Positions 59,340 to 64,000 of a stretch of DNA of 64,000 nucleotides are shown one piece after another; position 1 is the first letter of the stretch, and each line of letters opens with the position of its first letter. Source of the stretch: Arenicola marina. Its lineage: Eukaryota; Annelida; Polychaeta; Arenicolidae. A program made the position numbers and the translations under genes. The stretch is taken from the NCBI GenBank assembly GCA_964019135.1, contig OZ025250.1, positions 46,159,174 to 46,223,173 on the forward strand, in the 5' to 3' direction. A model generated the notes under the pieces. It was given only the letters and a program-made list of their open reading frames with translations. It was not told where the DNA came from and searched no databases.

Positions 59340-59590
59340 ATCTTAACAATATCGATGTCTCTTTCTCCTTATCTCTCCCACGTTATATCTCTGTCTCTTT
59401 CTCTTTCTCCATCTCTCTCACGTTCTCTATGCCTCTCGGTCTCTTTCTTTCTGTGCCCCCCCCCCCCCCCACCCACTTCTCTCCTTGTGTGTCTTAATAT
59501 GTCTCAGTCACGCTCTCCATGTCGGTCTCTCTCTTTCTCGCCCTCGCCCGTGCTTTTTTTTCTCTCTCTCTCTTTCTGTAGCTCTGTATT
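59340..59590 (+). repeat. CT-rich pyrimidine tract with C run
   Basis: TCTCTTTCTC-type simple sequence broken by a run of about 15 C near 59456-59470. It lies within the proposed intron. Confidence 0.9.
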
Positions 59591-60732
59591 TCCCTTAGAA
59601 TAATAACCCAATATGGTCATTTCCGGTTCAGGCCACAATAGTGAAAATGATACGTACGTGATACAAACTGCATTCCATATTCACAATAGATTCCCACAAT
59701 AAACCTGACACCACCAAGCTGGAATTAGGTGCCAGTAGGTGACATTGGGTGACAATGTCAATCCGCTGGGTGACATTTATCAATCTGCCTCATGACATTG
59801 TGTAACCCTGGGTGATATTGAATGGCGTTGGACCCACGTCCTAGGAGTAGGTATGAGTCGCCCTGTAGAGGCACCTAGTTTGGTCCGCTATAGCGTTGCT
59901 CCCTTGACAGGGACACGTCATCAATTTTAGAAGTCGCCACCGACATGTCACGTGGCTCTGAGGGTCAAGGTCATGGGGCCCTCATGTCGGTCTTTATGCT
60001 TGCCACGCATTTAACGCCCCACTTCTGTAAAGGGTCCTAGTATCCCAGGAGATACTTGTCCTAATTTGGGGATATCAACTCCTAATCAAGAGATATGCAG
60101 TTTCTCATTCAATAGCTAGCAGGATATAATGTAACTGTATATTTCTAACGTATCCATAATAAATTGACAAAAAACAATACCGGCCCCCGCCCCCTCTTAA
60201 ATTAGCCTCTTGATATAATTGTTTCAAATTGTTTGCTTACTGTTGGCGACAACTGGTTAAAATTACTTCAACCCAATTGGCGGAAAATGCAGGGACGTCC
60301 ACACAAAAAAGTGCTCTGTAACATGAGAACATCAAGTTTTCTCCGCTTCCCTCCCGTCCCCTCCCATCCCACCCCCTCTTATCCCACCCCACCCCCTCCC
60401 TCCCCCTTCAAGCAGCAAAACATTTTATCCATCCCATTATAGCAGTAATTCTAGCCACATTCCATAAAAGCAATATCATCCTCCATAACATTAATTCTCC
60501 ACCGCCGAGACCGATACAGTAATGGCGAGGTCTTCCCCTGTCAGACACTGGACCCGACTTCTTACGGGACCCCTCTGACCTTCGTTTCATTGTAACTGGA
60601 CATGTATTCCCCGCGAGGAATATGAGGAGTCCCAGGGCAGCAACAGGGCCCGGTGGGTGGCGGCAATGGTCGACATGGAACCGTTAGCTCAGGTTTGGCC
60701 TTCATAAAACGGCCATAAACGTTAATACGGGA

Positions 60733-60772
60733 AGAGCTACGGATGCCTCCAAGGGACACGAGGCCAGCGCTG
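60733..60772 (+). repeat. second copy of the 40-bp dispersed repeat
   Basis: Matches 57759-57798 with a single difference (GAGGCCAGCG here, GAGGCTAGCG there). The flanks are unlike those of the first copy. Confidence 0.85.
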
Positions 60773-61837
60773 GAGAGCTATGTGCGAACGGACGTTGCGC
60801 ACGGTGGGACAGAAGGGTGATAGTACTTGAGAAGAGGAAACTGGTAATTTAGTTGGATGTAAACTGTCCCAACAACGTCACTTCCTGTCTGACAGGATTG
60901 CGAATCACGGGTTTGCCCCATAAATCCCAATTTTAAAGCATATGAGCACATTCTCATATATATATAAACTGACATTTATATATATGCTCTTCATGACCTA
61001 TATATATTTATATGGTTTTCTAATATATACACGTCACCGGTTGGCCTGTCACGCCCATAGTAAGCTCAACGTTAGCACTCGTGGTCATGTTTGCACTGTT
61101 CTGCCTGTCTTGTTAATGTTTCAGCCTTTAAGCGGGATTCCACACCGCATGACACCAATGATCATTACTTTAATAATGTGTAATAAATAGCCCTGCGCGC
61201 GCAACTTCCCTTTGATGAAATCTCCATTGATTCTTCGATAAAGTTTTCATTCACAAGATCTTCGCGTTGCGTCGAAACAAAATCATATTGAAATGTGTCT
61301 TGTCCCTTTATTACAACGTTGGCCTTTGTTGACTCACCAGTCAGTCATGGCAGACTTTGTGACTGTTTGGCATGGGAGTTTCCTTCACAACATAGCACCA
61401 CTGCATGCGGCCATGAAATGCAAATCTTGACCATTCTCCTTTGGCATATATTCTCAACGTGAGATAATTAAATGGGCTTCATTTGTTATTTCCTAAGATG
61501 GTTCAGTTTCTCTAAAAATAAATTTAACAAATGATCAATAGACTGTTATTTTCCATGCCATGATATGATGATATTCGTACATGCCCTGCCCCAAATGATA
61601 ACACCCGAGCGGAATCTATCCTTTTATTAAGGTTCGAGTTTGCCAGCTTAATATAGAGCCGGTTACTCCAGGACAGACCGGAAACGGTAGGAGGCAATGA
61701 AAGATGATGCACCTAAAAGTCGCATAAATCCTAATTGGTAGCTCACTTTTTACGGACCGGCGCTGCAAATGTTATTTAGTATTTTATTCGGTTGCTTTCT
61801 ACTGAAGATATTCCATTATCGTGTGTCGTCTGCGTCT

Positions 61838-61999
61838 AGGGGCGGATCCATGGGTGGGGGCGACCCGGCCCCGGCCCCCCTTTCAGGGCCGAAATTTATA
61901 CCATTTACCATGAAAACCGAAACCGGTCCCCCTTTCCAGCATATCTGGATCTGACGCTGAAACCGGCCCCCCCTATCCAAATTTTCTGGATCCGCCCCT
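61838..61999. mobile_element. short MITE with AGGGGCGGATCCA termini
   Basis: Terminal 13-bp perfect inverted repeats AGGGGCGGATCCA (61838-61850) and its complement (61987-61999) enclose C-rich internal repeats with CCGGNCCCCCTTTCA-type motifs. No frame is present. Elements with (G)GCGGATCCA ends are common in invertebrate genomes from general knowledge; the exact family is not assigned. Confidence 0.65.
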
Positions 62000-62120
62000 G
62001 GCCTCTATACAATGAATTCATTTGTTATCTGCATACTTGTGATGCAAATTATCGGCGCCATTACATATCTTAAGACGTGCATTGTCTTACTTCGTACCCT
62101 TTGTTCTCTCTGTTTCCCAG

Positions 62121-64000
62121 GCAACCAACGTGACGGTGGAAGAGGAACCCGCCTCGTGTGACCTCAGCTCATTCACCGATCTGGTTATACGTGACATTCA
62201 CCAGCATCTGAATCGTCATCAAGGTCGTTACCATGACATTCCCAAGGCCGAGACGCTCTTCTTCCAGCTCGTGCAGGGTGGCAACGAGGTCATGGTGCGC
62301 CATCTTCTCCTGCGTTTCAAGGTCAAAGGGTTGCGTGCAGAACTGGATTGGGCTCTCGGGACAGACTGGGAGCAGTATCGCGCTAACTGGCCAGGCGGCG
62401 CCCTGGTCGCAGCTCCGTGGCAGAAGTCATTACGTCTTGTCAGACGGTCAATTGTTTTTGTTCTCGTACTCGCGGTATTCGCGCTTCTGACGCCAGCGTT
62501 TTACGCCCTACACTCCTTGGTTCTCGGAGTAGCCGGCAGGTGGCCCAAATCGCCTTTGCTGTCGCCGGATTTACCGCTAATCTTCGCGGTGCTGTCGGAA
62601 TGTCCGGCGATGGTGCGGCTGTTCCTGAGCCAGGGCATGACCCTGCAGAGCGTGGACAGCCGTGGCAACAACGTGTATCACTACTTAGCCGAGCTGTCCG
62701 ACGAGGACCCGGACAAGGTGAAGCGTTGTCACGCCATGCTCAAATCTCTGCTGCAGGAGGAGGAATACCAAACACTTCATGACGTCATCGTCAACAGCGA
62801 AAACGAGGCTGGCTTGAGTCCCCTGGAGGTACTCGTGGCGCGTGGTTCTGTGGCGATCTTCCGGGATATGACCTTGGAGCCGTACTGCTTAGGACGCGTG
62901 AAGCTGGCTGTGACGACAGACGCCGTGTTCACCCACGCGGGGAACGATGTGTTTCAGTTCACCACCGTCAACGGCATCGACAAGTGCTCAGACAACGCGG
63001 AATTCCCCAATTCCAGGTCGTTTTCATGCGCGGTTCAGCAGCAATCGAGCCTTACAGCCGATAAAATGCGGACTCGGCCTCGCCACCGCGCGGAGAGAGC
63101 GCCACCGGAGCGGGCACCGCAGCCGACTTCCTTCAAGTTGACGTCGTGGGAGTTTGACGTGGGTAAGTACGAACGCCAGGACATCTACGGGAAACAGTCG
63201 CTGTTACTGCAGCTCATCGTGGCCCGCAACGTGGAGGCAATGGCCGCCTCTGACGTCACGGCCTTGATGACGTCACGCGTGCTCCGCGGGTGGATGAGGC
63301 GGAAGCGCCGCGCCTTGCTGCGGTACGTCGCGCTGGGTCACGTGATCCACACGGCCTTGACCTTGATCCTGCTGAGGTGCATGATCGCGGAAGGGGGCGA
63401 CATGAACGCTTACCCGCTCTTCCCGAAGTTCCTCAGAGGCTACGTCACCATGGTGGAGGACATCATCAAGGGGGGCGACCAGCAGACGGAGGTGCCCGGC
63501 AACCAAGGAGGAGGAGGTGGGGGCACCAGCTTACGAGACGTCTTCCTGACCGTGGGGCATGGAGAACTTAACACCACGTGCGTGGACTACCAGCAGTACT
63601 TCGGCCACTTCCGCCTTACCGGGTGCATGATGGGAGTTCTGCAGCGCCTGAACGAAACCTGCGGCGGCATGGATTCCGAGTCCTTACTCCAGGCCTGCGG
63701 TTTCCATAGCAACCAGTATCGCGCCAGCCTTCACCTCAACGACCGGACGGGTGTCTACATCCTGAATACCATCATGTGGTTTATCTGCTTCCACTGCGTC
63801 TCGGACTTCCTCCAGAGGGCGCTGTTCGTCGGGCGAATCCTGTTTTCCCGGAAATCCATCGCATCCGGGTTATTATCGTTGCTAAGGACGCGCTTCCCTG
63901 GATCGTACACGGAGCGGATCCTGAACTTCCTGATGTACTCCCTCTTCCTCGTCTTCTACTTCTTCTACGTGGAGCTGTACGTCACCAACCAATCAATGGC
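62121..64000 (+). CDS. TRPV-like ankyrin-repeat cation channel, 5' part (continues past the window)
   Basis: Exon of 626 open codons, from a clear acceptor to the window end. Probably a plasma-membrane TRP cation channel subunit. With the proposed ATG as residue 1, about 45-90 and 150-235 look like ankyrin-type repeats: PLIFAVLSECPAMVRLFLSQ, VDSRGNNVYHYLAEL and NEAGLSPLEVLVARGSVAIF align by eye with TRPV ankyrin fingers (DSRGNTVLHALV, NNDGLSPLMMAAK). About 355-400 fits the TRPV linker into S1 (ASDVTALMTSRVLRGWMRRK). Hydrophobic spans follow at about 403-422 (S1), 547-572 (S2) and 599-622 (S3). S4-S6, pore and C-terminus lie outside. Oddities: an extra hydrophobic span at about 111-140 inside the ankyrin region, and a 125-residue S1-S2 loop with four Cys, two N-glycosylation sequons and a Gly run. 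Superfamily likely; the TRPV subfamily is inferred. A polycystin-like or novel TRP is possible. Confidence 0.65.

Larger units (their letters stand above)
58543..62120 (+). other. proposed 3.6-kb first intron of the TRPV-like gene
   Basis: Begins GTAAGAG and ends in a strong polypyrimidine tract and acceptor (TTGTTCTCTCTGTTTCCCAG). It carries a CT-rich tract, a dispersed 40-bp repeat copy, AT-rich simple sequence (about 60955-61030) and a short MITE. No internal exon is recognisable, though small ones cannot be excluded. Confidence 0.45.

Noticed and set aside
62233-63571. Other open frames on both strands within the TRPV-like exon
   Set aside because: They are shadows of a continuous 626-codon frame that has channel-like domains and a consensus acceptor.

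Overview
The window looks like non-coding-rich nuclear DNA from an invertebrate animal. The grounds are a tandem C2H2 zinc-finger gene, an intron-containing TRPV-like channel gene with a consensus splice acceptor, LINE 3' ends, a THAP/P-type DNA transposon, tRNA-derived SINE pieces and CTCF-core-like 15-mers. An amphioxus-like genome is a plausible guess, but a mollusc or another repeat-rich invertebrate cannot be excluded without a database search.

Layout. 0-4.8 kb: AT-rich degenerate tandem repeats, a perfect 29-bp hairpin, a short promoter-like cluster (X-box plus CRE-like site) followed by AATAAA, and a 346-bp MITE. 4.84-7.41 kb (minus): an intact single-exon six-finger C2H2 gene with a coding minisatellite, the only complete gene in the window. 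7.4-13.8 kb: mostly unique sequence with small dispersed repeats, a promoter-like spot at 11.6 kb and a LINE 3' end at 12.9-13.4 kb. 13.8-36 kb: six tandem arrays (units of 41, 12, 44, about 12, 36 and 54 bp), with a THAP-bearing P-like element (22.98-24.06 kb), an L1/Tx1-like LINE tail (25.5 kb), tRNA-like sequences and three paired CTCF-like palindromes between them. 36.17-57.28 kb: one 21-kb array of about 480 copies of a 44-bp monomer, with nested higher-order duplications. 57.3-64 kb: the 5' part of a TRPV-like channel gene on the plus strand, running off the window.

Tandem arrays make up about half of the 64 kb. The two most notable signals are (i) a perfect 34-bp-arm hairpin 300 bp upstream of the giant array whose 22-nt loop is almost the core of the array monomer, suggesting where the satellite was seeded, and (ii) a 54-bp minisatellite of about 40 units, each resembling the 5' half of a tRNA-Cys (A box plus GCA anticodon arm) without the T arm. 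The two recognisable genes have no evident functional link.
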